A stretch of 64,000 nt of DNA from Plazaster borealis (lineage: Eukaryota > Echinodermata > Asteroidea > Forcipulatida > Labidiasteridae). Below, piece after piece: positions 1 to 12,130 of the stretch (its first letter is position 1; each line of letters begins with the position of its first letter). A program made the position numbers and the translations under genes. Where the stretch lies: contig JAJGQC010000707.1 of the NCBI GenBank assembly GCA_021014325.1, forward strand, positions 1 to 64,000. Reading direction: 5' to 3'. A model generated the notes under the pieces. That model saw only the letters and a list, made by a program, of their open reading frames with translations, ran no database searches and was not told where the DNA came from.

Positions 1-168
1 CCGATATTGTGGTGGTGATCGTGTGAAAGCTAGGTGATGGAATGCTGTCTGACATGGCCATGGATATTTTGAGCAAAAAGTGACGCTAATATTACTTGCA
101 AAACTGTCACTCATTCAGATGTGCAGTGACAAATTCATGAAATTATTGCAGTAACATTTATGGGTACC

Positions 169-586
169 GGTCAACTCGGTCCGAGTCAACTCGGTCCAAA
201 GTCAACTCGGTCCGAAGTCATCTCGGTCCGAAGTCATCTCGGTCCGAAGTCAACTCGGTCCGAAGTCAACTCGGTCCGAAGTCAACTCGGTCCGAAGTCA
301 ACTCGGTCCGAAGTCAACTCGGTCCGAAGTCAACTCGGTCCGAAGTCAACTCGGTCCAAAACCAACTCGGTCCAAAACCAACTCGGTCCGAACTCATCTC
401 GGTCCGAAGTCAACTCGGTCCGAAGTCAACTCGGTCCGAAGTCAACTCGGTCCCAAGTCAACTCGGTCCCAAGTCAACTCGGTCCGAAGTCAACTCGGTC
501 CGAAGTCAACTCGGTCCGAAGTCATCTCGGTCCGAAGTCAACTCGGTCCGAAGTCAACTCGGTCCGAAGTCAACTTGGTCTGAACG
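169..586 (+). repeat. 16-bp minisatellite, left arm of foldback element
   Basis: About 26 units of GTCAACTCGGTCCGAA with a few variants (ATCTCGG, CCAAAACC, TCCCAAG). Because 16 is not a multiple of 3, one frame stays open for about 144 codons with a repeating Q/N-L-G-P-K-S-T-R-S-E-V pattern. I regard this as a by-product of the repeat, not a gene. Confidence 0.93.
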
Positions 587-1212
587 GAGTATAGGCCCCC
601 CACCAACGTCGTCAGAGTGGGGAGATAGATTCAAGGAAAGAAATGAGGAAGGAAATACATTCCTCCATTATTCAAGTAAACACGGAGTATTATTTATTTA
701 AGCCGAACCATGGAGGTAGAATTAGCAAACGTAATAATTGTTTTTTTACACTATAAAATAAAGTTAAAGTGAAATTAATTTAATATCCATAATTTTCATT
801 TTAAAAAAGACGGGACAAAAAAAGATCCATCTGTTTGGGATAAAAACTTGCTAGGCTCCCAAAAAGGACAAAGTTTATTTGATCTCATAAAAACAACCGA
901 GCATTGTCTTTATGATTCTTAATATTTATAAAATATTTCTTGTTTAAGTATTAAGGAATTGCTTAAGTTTCCCTAAATAGATTGTTCTTTATTTTATATT
1001 ATTTATTATTATGTGTTTACTTGAAAGTTTTGTTTATGAATATTATTTTCAACCAAACATTAATTTCCTTAATTGTCCTACATTATTTTTTTAATTATTT
1101 AATTCGTCCAGTTTTTATATTATTTTCGGGAAAAAAAAAATGTACACAAACTGCGAAGGAAAGTTCATTTTCTACCATTTTGTTTTCTTTTAGTTAACAA
1201 GTTGACTGCCGC

Positions 1213-1272
1213 CTACGAGTATATTCGTAGTAACAGGTGTAACGGATTCTGCCACTACGAGTATACTCGTAG
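1213..1272. repeat. Pair of palindromes in the foldback core
   Basis: CTACGAGTATATTCGTAG (1213-1230) and CTACGAGTATACTCGTAG (1255-1272) lie 42 bp apart. The second is a perfect 18-bp palindrome and the first has one mismatch. They sit between the two inverted arrays. Role unknown. Confidence 0.75.
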
Positions 1273-1593
1273 AGAATGAAAGGCTTTTGTATAGTGAATT
1301 GAATACACTGGCATCACTGAGAACGCAACGAATGCTACAACATGTAGACACACAAAAAAGTACCTATTTGGTATGTGCGCATGCGCACCACACTTGGATG
1401 CTTGGCAAATGGGATGCCCCTACGAATTTATGACCGGCAGTCAACGTGTTAACCTAAAATAATCATGCTTTAGAAACATGCCTTTTTTCAAACGGTGATT
1501 ATTATTTATTGCTGAGAATAGGCTACATGACATGTGTTTGCGCACAATGATACATGCCAATAACTTCCCGTCAACCACACGTTTAATTAAATT

Positions 1594-1786
1594 TTCGGAC
1601 GGAGTTGACTTCGGACCGAGTTGACCTCGGACCGAGTTGACCTCGGACCGAGTTGACCTCGGACCGAGTTGACCTCGGACCGAGTTGACCTCGGACCGAG
1701 TTGACCTCGGACCGAGTTGACCTCGGACCGAGTTGACCTCGGACCGAGTTGACCTCGGACCGAGTTGACTTCGGACTGAGTTGACC
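1594..1786 (-). repeat. 16-bp minisatellite, right arm of foldback element
   Basis: About 12 units of CTCGGACCGAGTTGAC, the reverse complement of the left-arm unit. This arm mostly has CTCGG where the left arm implies TTCGG, so each arm has been homogenised separately. It is less than half the length of the left arm. Confidence 0.92.
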
Positions 1787-2021
1787 CATAACCACATTTA
1801 TTAACCATGATGGACTCGAGGTAGAATTAGAACAAACTTACCCGAACTTGCCCGACAAAACTCTTATCATATTGCTCAATCTTGAAGCATAAATACACCC
1901 TAAAATAAGCCCAATATTTAACACAACTACATGGGCTAACAAAAAGACCTGAACATATCAATCTTGGTCACCAAATTACCCCCCAAAAAGAGGACGGTCA
2001 AGGTGATGAAAATATCCACGG

Positions 2022-4830
2022 GACCGAGCTGAAGCTCTCACAGTATTGGGCCCGAAATAGCCGGCAGCCGCGTATTCCCCCCCGGAAGCACCAGCAGCGT
2101 ATTCAGGAAATTAGAACACATGCAGTACAGGGAGGTGACAAATTGCTCCTTTGGCTCATTTCTGTCGGTGAATCTGTTATTTTATTCGAACGAATACTGA
2201 AATATTAGCAACAACTTACAGATTTGTGTTTGCTAATATGTACATCTTATAGTTTTAAGTTATTGAAAGACATTAGACAGAGAAAAAACCCAATCGTTAA
2301 ATGTTATAAAATAAGCCGCAAACACAGAGACAATGTGCTGCTGGCTAATTTGGTCCACAGCTAGTTATACAAACGTTTTTTTCCCATCTATAACACGCAC
2401 AATTGCATATGCTGTTGAGTAAACTACCTCTTTAAAATAATGTGTACCCTTCATACCAAAATGTTGAGTTGGCTAATTTTGTCCACTAATTAGTTGTTAA
2501 TTAAGCACAGTTATACAGAGGCCATGTTCAATCTATAACATGCACAATTGCCTATATGCAGTTAAGTTAACTAACTCTTTAACAGAATTTGTACCCTTCA
2601 TTTTGAACTAACATGGCCTTTTAGCCCAGAATCTTAAAGACTGTTATACTGGACATGCCAAATTTTTGAGTTGGCTAATTTGGTCCACTTATTAGTGGTT
2701 AATTAAGCACAGTTATACAGAGGCCATTTTCAATCTAACACTCACCTATGCGGTTATGTAAACTACCTCTTTAAAAGAATTTGTACCCTTCATTAATATA
2801 GGTTTTCCCGGCCAATTTCAGAAAAAATTAATTCAATTTCATTAACACGAATTCAAATTCACACATTTTCCCCTCATCCTCTCATAGGGTTTCTTTTGTA
2901 GCTATTAATGCATTCAACTTCGTTTTCGTGCACACATGATTTCGTTTTCCTCATTCAGACTCGTTTCAGTCATTCTATTTCATTAATACGCATTCAAGAC
3001 TACACTTTGACCATTCTTAAGTTGAATTTCTACTACCTATTTACCATTGATAAAAATAAACTAAGACTCGCCGAAGCGAACATGATTGTGCTGCTTGTTT
3101 TCTTTTCGTTTTTGTGCAATGAATTTCAATTTCTGTGCATTCAAATTAAACATGAGTTAAGGCTCCCCGAGTAAGCTGGCATGTAGCTCCTTTACTGGCA
3201 CTTAAGTTTTCCTTTGTAAGAGGCGTTTTCGTGTTGTTTACATTTCAATCATGTGTTTTTCTTAATTGTAACAATTGTTCTTTTTGCTTTGCTACCCGCT
3301 AAAGCCTGTATCCGATAACTCTGAAATGGAAACTATAAGTCCTTTGCTAAAGTCTTGAAATCGTTTGCCCTGGTATTTATGTTGTCTGCGTTGTTTCTGC
3401 AAATGTCTCGACCATGTCAAATTAGAAGCTGAAAACAATCCACAGGTCCTTTTCTTTGTCTGTTTATACATTTCTTCTGTTCGTTTATTTATAATGATAA
3501 TGAAGTTGGTTTCTTTAACAGGGGCGGATACGGGGGGCGTGGGGGGCGTACCCTTTCCGTCAGCCCCCCCCCAAAAAAAACACCTTTCCCCCCTTTTTTT
3601 TAAGTACCGCCTGTTTAAAAATTAGCAACAAGTGTGTGTGGTGTAGTTTTCGCCAGAGGCAGGATGGATTTCTTTTTCATCCTATGCATGAATGAATATT
3701 TCATGATTGGTCATCGAAGATGCAAGAAAATGATGAAAGAAAAAACACCTTTGTTGTACAAAATATTGTGTGCTTTCAGATAGGAATAACAACTTCTTGC
3801 AAGAAGTTTTTATTATTTTAGTGAGAAATTACCTCTTTCTCAAAAATTACGTTACTTCAGAGGGAGTCGTTTCTCACAATGTTTTATACTATCAACAGCT
3901 CTGTGTTGCTCGTTACCAAGTCAGTTTTTATGCTAATATATATTTTGAGTAATTACCAAACGTGTACGATGCCTTTAAGCACAGTTATACAGAGGCCATT
4001 TTCAATCTATAACACGCACAACCGCTATGCGGTTAAGTAAACTACCTCTTTAAAAGAATTTGCACCCTTCATTATGAATAAAAAATGGTTTGTTTAGCAC
4101 AGAGTCTTAAAGACTTTCATAGTGTGCAAACCAAATTTTTGAGCTGGCTTATTTGGTCCACTAATTAGTGGTTAATTAAGTTGCAGTTGAATAAAAACAA
4201 CCTTTTTAAAATAGTTTTTACCCTTCAATATGAATTAAAGAGCTTTTTAGCCCAAAATCTTGAAGACTGTTATAATGGGCATACCAAATTTTTGAGCTTG
4301 CTAATTTGGTTCACTAATTAGTGGTTAATTAAGCACAGTTACACAGACGCTATTTTCCTTCTATAACAAGCACATTTGTTGTTATATGGTTGAGTAAACT
4401 ACCTCTTTAAAATATTTTGTACCCTTCGTTATGAGTAAAAATTGCTTTTTTAGTCCATAATCTTGAAGACTGTTAAAACAAATGTTGAGCTTGCTTATTT
4501 GGTCCACTAATTAGTGGTTAATTAACCACAGTTATATAGATGCTATTTTCCATCTGTAACCCGCACAATTGCACAATGCTTTTGAGTATTAAAACTACCT
4601 CTTTAAAATAATTTATACCCTTCATTATCAATGATAGTGGCTCTTTCAGCCCAGAATCTTAAAGACTGTTACACTATAGGCATACCAAAATTTCGAGCTG
4701 GCTAATTTGGCTGACTAATTAGTTGTTAATTAACCACAACTATACAGACGCCATTTCCCCATCTATAACACGCACAAATGCGTGTGCTTTTGAGTCAACT
4801 ACCTTTTGAAAAGAGTTTGTGCTGGAGAAC
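2022..4830 (+). mobile_element. Composite element built of ~185-bp units
   Basis: The units recur with landmarks such as GGCTAATTTGGTCCACTAAT, then TTAATTAAGCACAGTTATAC and AACTACCTCTTTAAAA. About 2.5 units lie at 2330-2810 and 4-5 units at 3975-4820. The segment 2022-2340, with its GTATTGGGCCCGAAATAGC landmark, has a reverse-complement relative at 20700-20998, and the units have relatives at 19655-20350. The two loci therefore look like inverted copies of one larger element. No transposase is recognisable. The part at 2810-3640 is AT-rich and not part of the unit; it includes a G/C-homopolymer stretch at 3520-3600. Confidence 0.6.
3640..3976 (-). mobile_element. TTAA-type MITE inserted among the 185-bp units
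   Basis: This shares its body (GAGAAATTACCTCTTTCTC, then the ACTTCAGAGGGAGTCGTTTC block) with 20352-20697 and, in reverse, with 31356-31640. Its right end reads ACCAAACGTGTACGATGCCT then TTAA, the terminal motif of that family. The left end is less clear. No coding capacity. Confidence 0.6.
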
Positions 4831-5059
4831 TTAGAGATATCTGTATCACACAAACAACTGTTTCGATCCAGATTTATAGACTTGCCCAGTCCCTATGAGT
4901 CAGCCTCCCAAACAGTTGAATTGCGCCCTCTATCGGTGACTAATACAAAAACAGCGTGGCTAATTTCATTTCATTTCATTTCCTTTTATTCACCCGCAAA
5001 CAATGAACAATAAAACATACAAAAATTGCAAACCAAATGATAGTCTTAAGACTATAAGA

Positions 5060-5095
5060 CTATATATTATTATCATTATTATTATTATTATTAAA
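5060..5095 (+). repeat. ATT-rich microsatellite
   Basis: Short run of ATT/ATC triplets in AT-rich sequence. It resembles the 3' tails of retroposons elsewhere in the window, but no retroposon body is recognised next to it. Confidence 0.7.
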
Positions 5096-5269
5096 ACTAT
5101 AGTTTTAAAGATATTACCCAATGTAAAAACACCTAGCAAGGAACTGAGGAACCCGGATTGGCGGGCAGTAAGGCCTACATGTAGGTAGGAAACAACCTCC
5201 AGTGGGGGTGGTACACAAAAACGATAAGAAGCAAATCAAAAACAAGAATTCTGTACCTCCATGTTACTA

Positions 5270-5540
5270 TGCGACGAAAAAAAAAAAATGCGACGAAAAA
5301 AAAAAAATGCGACGAAAAAAAAAAAAAAATGCGACGAAAAAAAATAAGTTACGGAATAAAAAATGTGACCGGAAAAATACGAGGGAAAAAATGCGAGGGA
5401 GTAAAAATGCGACGGGAAAAAATGCGACGGGAAAAAATGCGACGAAAAAAAAAATGCGACGGAAAAAAAATAAACGGAAACGAAAAATGCGACGGAAAAA
5501 ATGCGATTGAAAACAAATGTGACGGGAAAAAAAGATGAAT
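5270..5540 (+). repeat. A-rich simple repeat (ATGCGACG plus A-run)
   Basis: Irregular tandem copies of ATGCGACGAAAA-like units with A-runs of variable length. Several frames stay open on both strands (lysine/arginine-rich on plus, phenylalanine/serine-rich on minus) only because of the composition. Not a gene. Confidence 0.85.
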
Positions 5541-5924
5541 TAAGATGGCACACATGGAAGTACAGACTTTTCCTAAGTATCCAGTGAAATCGATTCACCA
5601 GGTGTCGTTTCATTTATAAGAAAACAATCTTTTTTTTCATTTTAAATGGGTTTAACATGAGAGTTTGAATACAACAAGGTCTGTCTAATCTAGTGTGAAA
5701 TTGTCACCATTTTGCTCTCTTTTTTCTTGGCAATCACGAACAAACAAATAACATGTCAGAGCATGGTTCAAATTTCATATTAAATCCTACCCCTCAAATC
5801 CACATTTTAAAACAAAAATACTACAATTACCAATAAAGCAACTAAATAGTAGTCTACAATTATTAACAAAAACAGAATGCAACGTTTTATAATTTAGGGT
5901 TGAACAAAGAAAAATTGACTAAGT

Positions 5925-6245
5925 CTGGACTTGAACCTGCAACCTCAGGACCAATGTTCCGGCATTCTTCCAACCTACTAGCCCCAATGTTAGGGGTTAG
6001 GGGTTAGGGGTTAGGGGTTAGGGGTTAGGGGTTAGGGGTTAGGGGTTAGGGGTTAGGGGTTAGGGGTTAGGGGTTAGGGGTTAGGGGTTAGGGGTTAGGG
6101 GTTAGGGGTTAGGGGTTAGGGGTTAGGGGTTAGGGGTTGGAAGCCATTCCACCTGTAACCGCCGTGTAGCCAGAAGTCACTCCCAAATTTTACAATACAA
6201 CCTGGGAACAGAGGATCATACTACTGGGATGCAACTTGTTATTAC
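5925..6245 (-). mobile_element. tRNA-derived SINE interrupted by a telomere-like array
   Basis: The flanks match the copies at 26540-26840 and 34100-34400: a degenerate tRNA B box read on minus (near 5930-5955), then on the far side the phrases CCACCTGTAACCGCCG and AATACAACCTGGGAACAG. The TTAGGGG array sits where the other copies hold unique sequence between CTAATGTTGG and GTGCCGG. Confidence 0.65.
5990..6138 (+). repeat. TTAGGGG tandem array (telomere-like, 7-bp unit)
   Basis: About 21 nearly perfect copies of TTAGGGG. The canonical animal telomere repeat is TTAGGG, so each unit has one extra G. The array is interstitial and embedded in a SINE, with no subtelomeric transition, so it is probably a local expansion rather than a chromosome end. 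The G-rich strand could form G-quadruplexes. Confidence 0.93.
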
Positions 6246-6593
6246 AAATTTCGAAAAATTGTCTTTGTTCAAGCCTAAATTATCTAAAAATTGTCCCAGT
6301 AATTTCCCTTGTAGTTTATTACTTGGAACAACAATTAATAATGAATAACATGTAATACCACAACCAATTGGAGGTAGTCTTTTTAACAATTATAACATTT
6401 AAGTAAGACACATAAATACATAGTTCTATACAAGTAAGAGACATTTAAATGCATGGCACTGAGATCGCCTCTCTAAGACAGGCAGGTAGCTTGCTGATTG
6501 AAGTGTGTCCTTAAGAAAGGTCTTTATTTTCCTCATCTCCATGACTCCATGGAAACAAACTCCAAACTCCGAACTCCAAACAGCTGTTTTACT
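6246..6593. other. No recognised feature
   Basis: AT-rich sequence between a SINE and the duplicated retroelement flank. I see no exon, repeat unit or RNA gene. Confidence 0.5.
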
Positions 6594-7495
6594 ATAGACC
6601 AGTCAAGACATCTACTTGTTGACGGGTAGATCTGTTTGGAGAAGATGTGCCTACTGCAACACAAACAAATGATTAAAAGTTAGTTTCAGATAAATTGTTT
6701 TATCTGACAATTTTGTGTATACTTTAATAACAATGAATTCAGAAAACTGAAAATAGCAAAAAAAAACTCTGAAAATGTCAAATGCCGCAAACAGTTCTCT
6801 TGACGATTGGTGCTGGCATGAGCTTTTTTATCACTGAGTTCCAAGAATGAAACTAATCAAGTAATTAGTGGCAAGTGTGTCGCCTAGGTAGACTGGGTTG
6901 CGAGTGTGCTTCAGACTTTTCCCAAACCAGCTGATCCTTAGTTGATGGTTAGCATCCCTGTTCTTGAGGTGGAATGCACTTATCTGAGTTTTGTCAGGGT
7001 TAGCTCTCATAGGTTGGTCAAGTAGTATGGGATGAGCAGGGCATCGCTGAGGGACTCCTCCAACTTCACGAAAGACTGGTTCTGGGTGGTGATCAGAGAA
7101 TATCACCGTGAAGGAAGCTCCTGGTGTTTCCATGGATAGGTTGGTCATTCGTGTACACTTTAAAGAGCAGTGGTGAAAGCACACTTCCTTGTGGGAGGCC
7201 ATTTTTCTGTCTGCGCCATCTGCTGCGATTGCTGTTGAGGAAAACAAAAAATCATCGGTTGGACAGCAATGTCTGGATGAGTCCAGTCAGTCTCACATCC
7301 TTTTACAGCTCAAAGAAAAACTAAAATTTCAAGATGCAAAAAAAAAAATCAATCAAGATCCCACAGATGTACAAAGTGATTTAATAATGAAAATATCAAC
7401 AACTTCAAGTATTCTTAGGGTTTTACAAGTGTCAAGAATTAAGTTAGCAAAGTATTTTATTTCAAGAAAAGATCTTACGGGCTAGGGCTTGCAAA
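6594..7495 (-). mobile_element. Left copy of duplicated block with jockey-like RT fragment
   Basis: The reverse transcriptase fragment lies near 6840-7310 on minus and is broken into frames. Readable pieces include QKNGLPQGS-like sequence near 7200 and, further on, RANPDKTQISAFHLKN (near 6990), which follows the catalytic FADD/YADD box in jockey-type RTs. The flanks at 6594-6760 and 7340-7495 match 13141-13315 and 13571-13742, so the surrounding sequence was duplicated with the retroelement. The stretch 6970-7080 is nearly identical to 12429-12545, which suggests a fairly recent shared origin. Not functional. Confidence 0.75.
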
Positions 7496-7499
7496 AACC

Positions 7500-10400
7500 C
7501 CAAACTGCAAACTGGAACCTGCAAACTTGAAACTGGAAACTGGAAACTGTGAACTGGAAACTGCAAACCTGAAACTGAAAGCTGGAATATGCAAGCTTGA
7601 AAATGCAAACTGGAAACTACGACTGGAAACTACAAACTGGAAACTACAAGCTGGAAACTACAAACTGGAAACTACAAACTGGAAACTACAAACTGAAAAC
7701 TACAAACTGGAAACTACAAACTGGAAACTACAGACTGGAAACTACAAACTGGAAACTACAAACTGGAAACTACAAACTGGAAACTACAAACTGGAAACTA
7801 CAAACTGGAAACTACAAACTGGAAACTACAAACTGGAAACTACAAACTGGAAACTACAAACTGGAAACTACAAACTGGAAACTACAAACTGGAAACTACA
7901 AACTGGAAACTACAAGCTGGAAACTACAAGCTGGAAACTACAAGCTGGAAACTACAAGCTGGAAACTACAAACTGGAAACTACAAACTGGAAACTACAAA
8001 CTGGAAACTACAAACTGGAAACTACAAACTGGAAACTACAAACTGGAAACTACAAACTGGAAACTACAAACTGGAAACTACAAACTGGAAACTACAAACA
8101 CGAAACTACAAACTCAAACTACAAACTGGAAACTACAAACTGGAAACTACAAACTGGAAACTACAAACTGGAAACTACAAACTGGAAACTACAAGCTGGA
8201 AACTACAAGCTGGAAACTACAAACTGGAAACTACAAACTGGAAACTACAAACTGAAACTACAAGCTGGAAACTACAAACTGGAAACTACAACTGGAAACT
8301 ACAAACTGGAAACTACAAACTGGAAACTACAAACTGGAAACTACAAACTGGAAACTACAAACTGGAAACTACAAACTGGAAACTACAAACTGGAAACTAC
8401 AAACTGGAAACTACAAACTGGAAACTACAAACTGGAAACTACAAACTGGAAACTACAAACTGGAAACTACAAACTGGAAACTACAAACTGGAAACTACAA
8501 ACTGGAAACTACAAACTGGAAACTACAAACTGGAAACTACAAACTGGAAACTACAGGCTGGAAACTACAAACTGGAAACTACAAACTGGAAACTACAAAC
8601 TGGAAACAACAAACTGAAACTACAAACTGAAACTACAAACTGGAAACTACAAACTGGAAACTACAAACTGGAAACTACAAACTGGAAACTACAAACTGGA
8701 AACTACAAACTGGAAACTACAAACTGGAAACTACAAACTGGAAACTACAAACTGGAAACTACAAACTGGAAACTACAAACTGGAAACTACAAACTGAAAC
8801 TACAAACTGGAAACTACAAACTGGAAACTACAAACTGGAAACTACAAACTGGAAACTACAAACTGGAAACTACAAACTGGAAACTACAAACTTGAAACTA
8901 CAAACTGGAAACTACAAACTGGAAACTACAAACTGGAAACTACAAACTGGAAACTACAAACTGGAAACTACAAACTGGAAACTACAAACTGGAAACTACA
9001 AACTGGAAACTACAAACTGGAAACTACAAACTGGAAACTACAAACTGGAAACTACAAACTGGAAACTACAAACTGGAAACTACAAACTGGAAACTACAAA
9101 CTGGAAACTACAAACTGGAAACTACAAACTGGAAACTACAAACTGGAAACTACAAACTGGAAACTACAAACTGGAAACTACAAACTGGAAACTACAAACT
9201 GGAAACTACAAACTGGAAACTACAAACTGGAAACTACAAACTGGAAACTACAAACTGGAAACTACAAACTGGAAACTACAAACTGGAAACTACAAACTGG
9301 AAACTACAAACTGGAAACTACAAACTGGAAACTACAAACTGGAAACTACAAACTGGAAACTACAAACTGGAAACTACAAACTGGAAACTACAAACTGGAA
9401 ACTACAAACTGGAAACTACAAACTGGAAACTACAAACTGGAAACTACAAACTGGAAACTACAAACTGGAAACTACAAACTGAAACTACAAACTGAAACTA
9501 CAAACTGGAAACTACAAACTGGAAACTACAAACTGGAAACTACAAACTGGAAACTACAAACTGGAAACTACAAACTGGAAACTACAAACTGGAAACTACA
9601 AACTGGAAACTACAAACTGGAAACTACAAACTGGAAACTACAAACTGGAAACTACAAACTGGAAACTACAAACTGGAAACTACAAACTGGAAACTACAAA
9701 CTGGAAACTACAAACTGGAAACTACAAACTGGAAACTACAAACTGGAAACTACAAACTGGAAACTACAAACTGGAAACTACAAACTGGAAACTACAAACT
9801 GGAAACTACAAACTGGAAACTACAAACTGGAAACTACAAACTGGAAACTACAAACTGGAAACTACAAACTGGAAACTACAAACTGGAAACTACAAACTGG
9901 AAACTACAAACTGGAAACTACAAACTGGAAACTACAAACTGGAAACTACAAACTGGAAACTACAAACTGGAAACTACAAACTGGAAACTACAAACTGGAA
10001 ACTACAAACTGGAAACTACAAACTGGAAACTACAAACTGGAAACTACAAACTGGAAACTACAAACTGGAAACTACAAACTGAAAACTACAAACTGGAAAC
10101 TACAAACTGGAAACTACAAACTGGAAACTACAAACTGGAAACTACAAACTGGAAACTACAAACTGGATACTACAGGCTGGAAACTACAAACTGGAAACTA
10201 CAAGCTGGAAACTACAAGCTGGAAACTACAAGCTGGAAACTACAAACTGAAAACTACAAACTGAAAACTACAAACTGGAAACTACAAACTGGAAACTACA
10301 AACTGGAAACTACAAACTGGAAACTACAAACTGGAAACTACAAACTGGAAACTACAAACTGGAAACTACAAACTGGAAACTACAAACTGGAAACTACAAA

Positions 10401-12130
10401 CTTGAAACTACAAACTGGAAACTACAAACTGGAAACTACAAACTGGAAACTACAAACTGGAAACTACAAACTGGAAACTACAAACTGGAAACTACAAACT
10501 GGAAACTACAAACTGGAAACTACAAACTGGAAACTACAAACTGGAAACTACAAACTGGAAACTACAAAATGAAACGACAAACTGGAAACTACAAACTGAA
10601 ACTACAAACTCCAAACTACAAACTGCATACTACAAACTTCAAACTAAAAACTTGAAACTACAAACATGAAAATACAAACTGGAAACTACAAACTGGAAAC
10701 TACAACTGGAAACTACAAACTGGAAACTACAAACTGGAAACTACAAACTGGAAACTACAAACTGGAAACTACAAACTGGAAACTACAAACTGGAAACTAC
10801 AAACTGGAAACTACAAACTGGAAACTACAAACTGGAAACTACACACTGGAAACTACAAGCTGAAAACTACAAACTGGAAACTACAATCTGGAAACTACAA
10901 ACTGGAAACTACAAACTGGAAACTACAAATTGGAAACTACAAGCTGGAAACTACAAACTGGAACTACAAACTGGAAACTACAAACTGGAAACTACAAACT
11001 GGAACTACAAACTGGAAACTACAAGCTGGAAACTACAAACTGGAAACTACAAACTGGAAACTACAAACTGGAAACTACAAACTGGAAACTACAAACTGGA
11101 AACTACAAACTGGAAACTACAAACTGGAAACTACAAACTGGAAACTACAAACTTGAAACTACAAACTGGAAACTACAAACTGGAAACTACAAACTGGAAA
11201 CTACAAACTGGAAACTACAAACTGGAAACTACAAACTGGAAACTACAAACTGGAAACTACAAACTGGAAACTACAAACTGGAAACTACAAACTGGAAACT
11301 ACAAACTGGAAACTACAAACTGGAAACTACAAACTGGATACTACAAACTGGAAACTACAAACTGGAAACTACAAACTGGAAACTACAAACTGGAAACTAC
11401 AAACTGGAAACTACAAACTGGAAACTACAAACTGGAAACTACAAACTGGAAACTACAAACTGGAAACTACAAACTGGAAACTACAAACTGGAAACTACAA
11501 ACTGGAAACTACAAACTGGAAACTACAAACTGGAAACTACAAACTGGAAACTACAAACTGGAAACTACAAACTGGAAACTACAAACTGGAAACTACAAAC
11601 TGGAAACTACAAACTGGAAACTACAAACTGGAAACTACAAACTGGAAACTACAAACTGGAAACTACAAACTGGAAACTACAAACTGGAAACTACAAACTG
11701 GAAACTACAAACTGGAAACTACAAACTGGAAACTACAAACTGGAAACTACAAACTGGAAACTACAAACTGGAAACTACAAACTGAAACTACAAACTGGAA
11801 ACTACAAACTGGAAACTACAAACTGGCAACTACAAACTGGCAACTTTAAACTGGAAACTACAAACTGGCAACTACAAACTGGAAACTACAAACTGGAGAC
11901 TACAAACTGGAGACTACAAACTGGAGACTACAAGCTGGAAACTACAAGCTGGAAACTACAAACTGGAAACTACAAACTGGAAACTACAAACTGGAAACTA
12001 CAAACTGGAAACTACAAACTGGAGACTACAAACTGGAGACTACAAGCTGGAAACTATAAGCTGCAAACTACAAGCTGCAAACTACAAGCTGCAAACTATA
12101 CAAGCTGGCAATTCCAAACTCCAAACTCCA
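7500..12130 (+). repeat. 14-bp minisatellite array, about 330 copies
   Basis: The unit is AAACTGGAAACTAC. Sub-blocks carry variants such as AAGCTGGAAACTAC, a T in place of one G, or a 13-bp unit. Long stretches (about 8900-9478 and 9501-10080) are almost perfect. The edges (7500-7620, 11820-12130) are diverged, as expected when unequal exchange homogenises the middle. With 14 bp every frame cycles through the same 14-residue peptide, KLETTNWKLQTGNY, so frames of up to 432 codons stay open. The minus strand has TAG in every unit and is closed. I see no signal that this is translated. Confidence 0.95.

Larger units (their letters stand above)
162..1793. mobile_element. Foldback-type DNA transposon with inverted minisatellite ends
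   Basis: Both sides carry the same 8-bp ACATTTAT (154-161 and 1794-1801), read as a target-site duplication. The left end begins GGGTACCGGTCAACTCGG and the right end, reverse-complemented, begins GGTTATGGGTCAACTCGG: 15 of 18 match in the same register. Each end then runs into an array of the same 16-bp repeat in opposite orientation (169-586 and 1594-1786), around about 1 kb of unique AT-rich core. No transposase frame is visible, so it is non-autonomous. Foldback elements, and as I recall the TU elements of sea urchins, have this layout: long inverted repeats made of short tandem repeats plus an 8-bp duplication. An 8-bp duplication also suits hAT-type transposases. The boundaries are seen; the family is inferred. 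Confidence 0.8.

Noticed and set aside
160..594. 144-codon frame in the 16-bp array, and its minus counterparts at 1441-1808
   Set aside because: Same reason: repeat translations inside transposon arms.
5236..5613. Lys/Arg-rich and Phe/Ser-rich overlapping frames
   Set aside because: They come from the A-rich simple repeat and occur on both strands at once.
5990..6138. True chromosome end
   Set aside because: The array is interstitial, short, has a 7-bp unit and is flanked on both sides by the two halves of one SINE.
169..12130. CRISPR-like arrays
   Set aside because: The 14- and 16-bp repeats are directly tandem with no unique spacers, and the DNA is from an animal.
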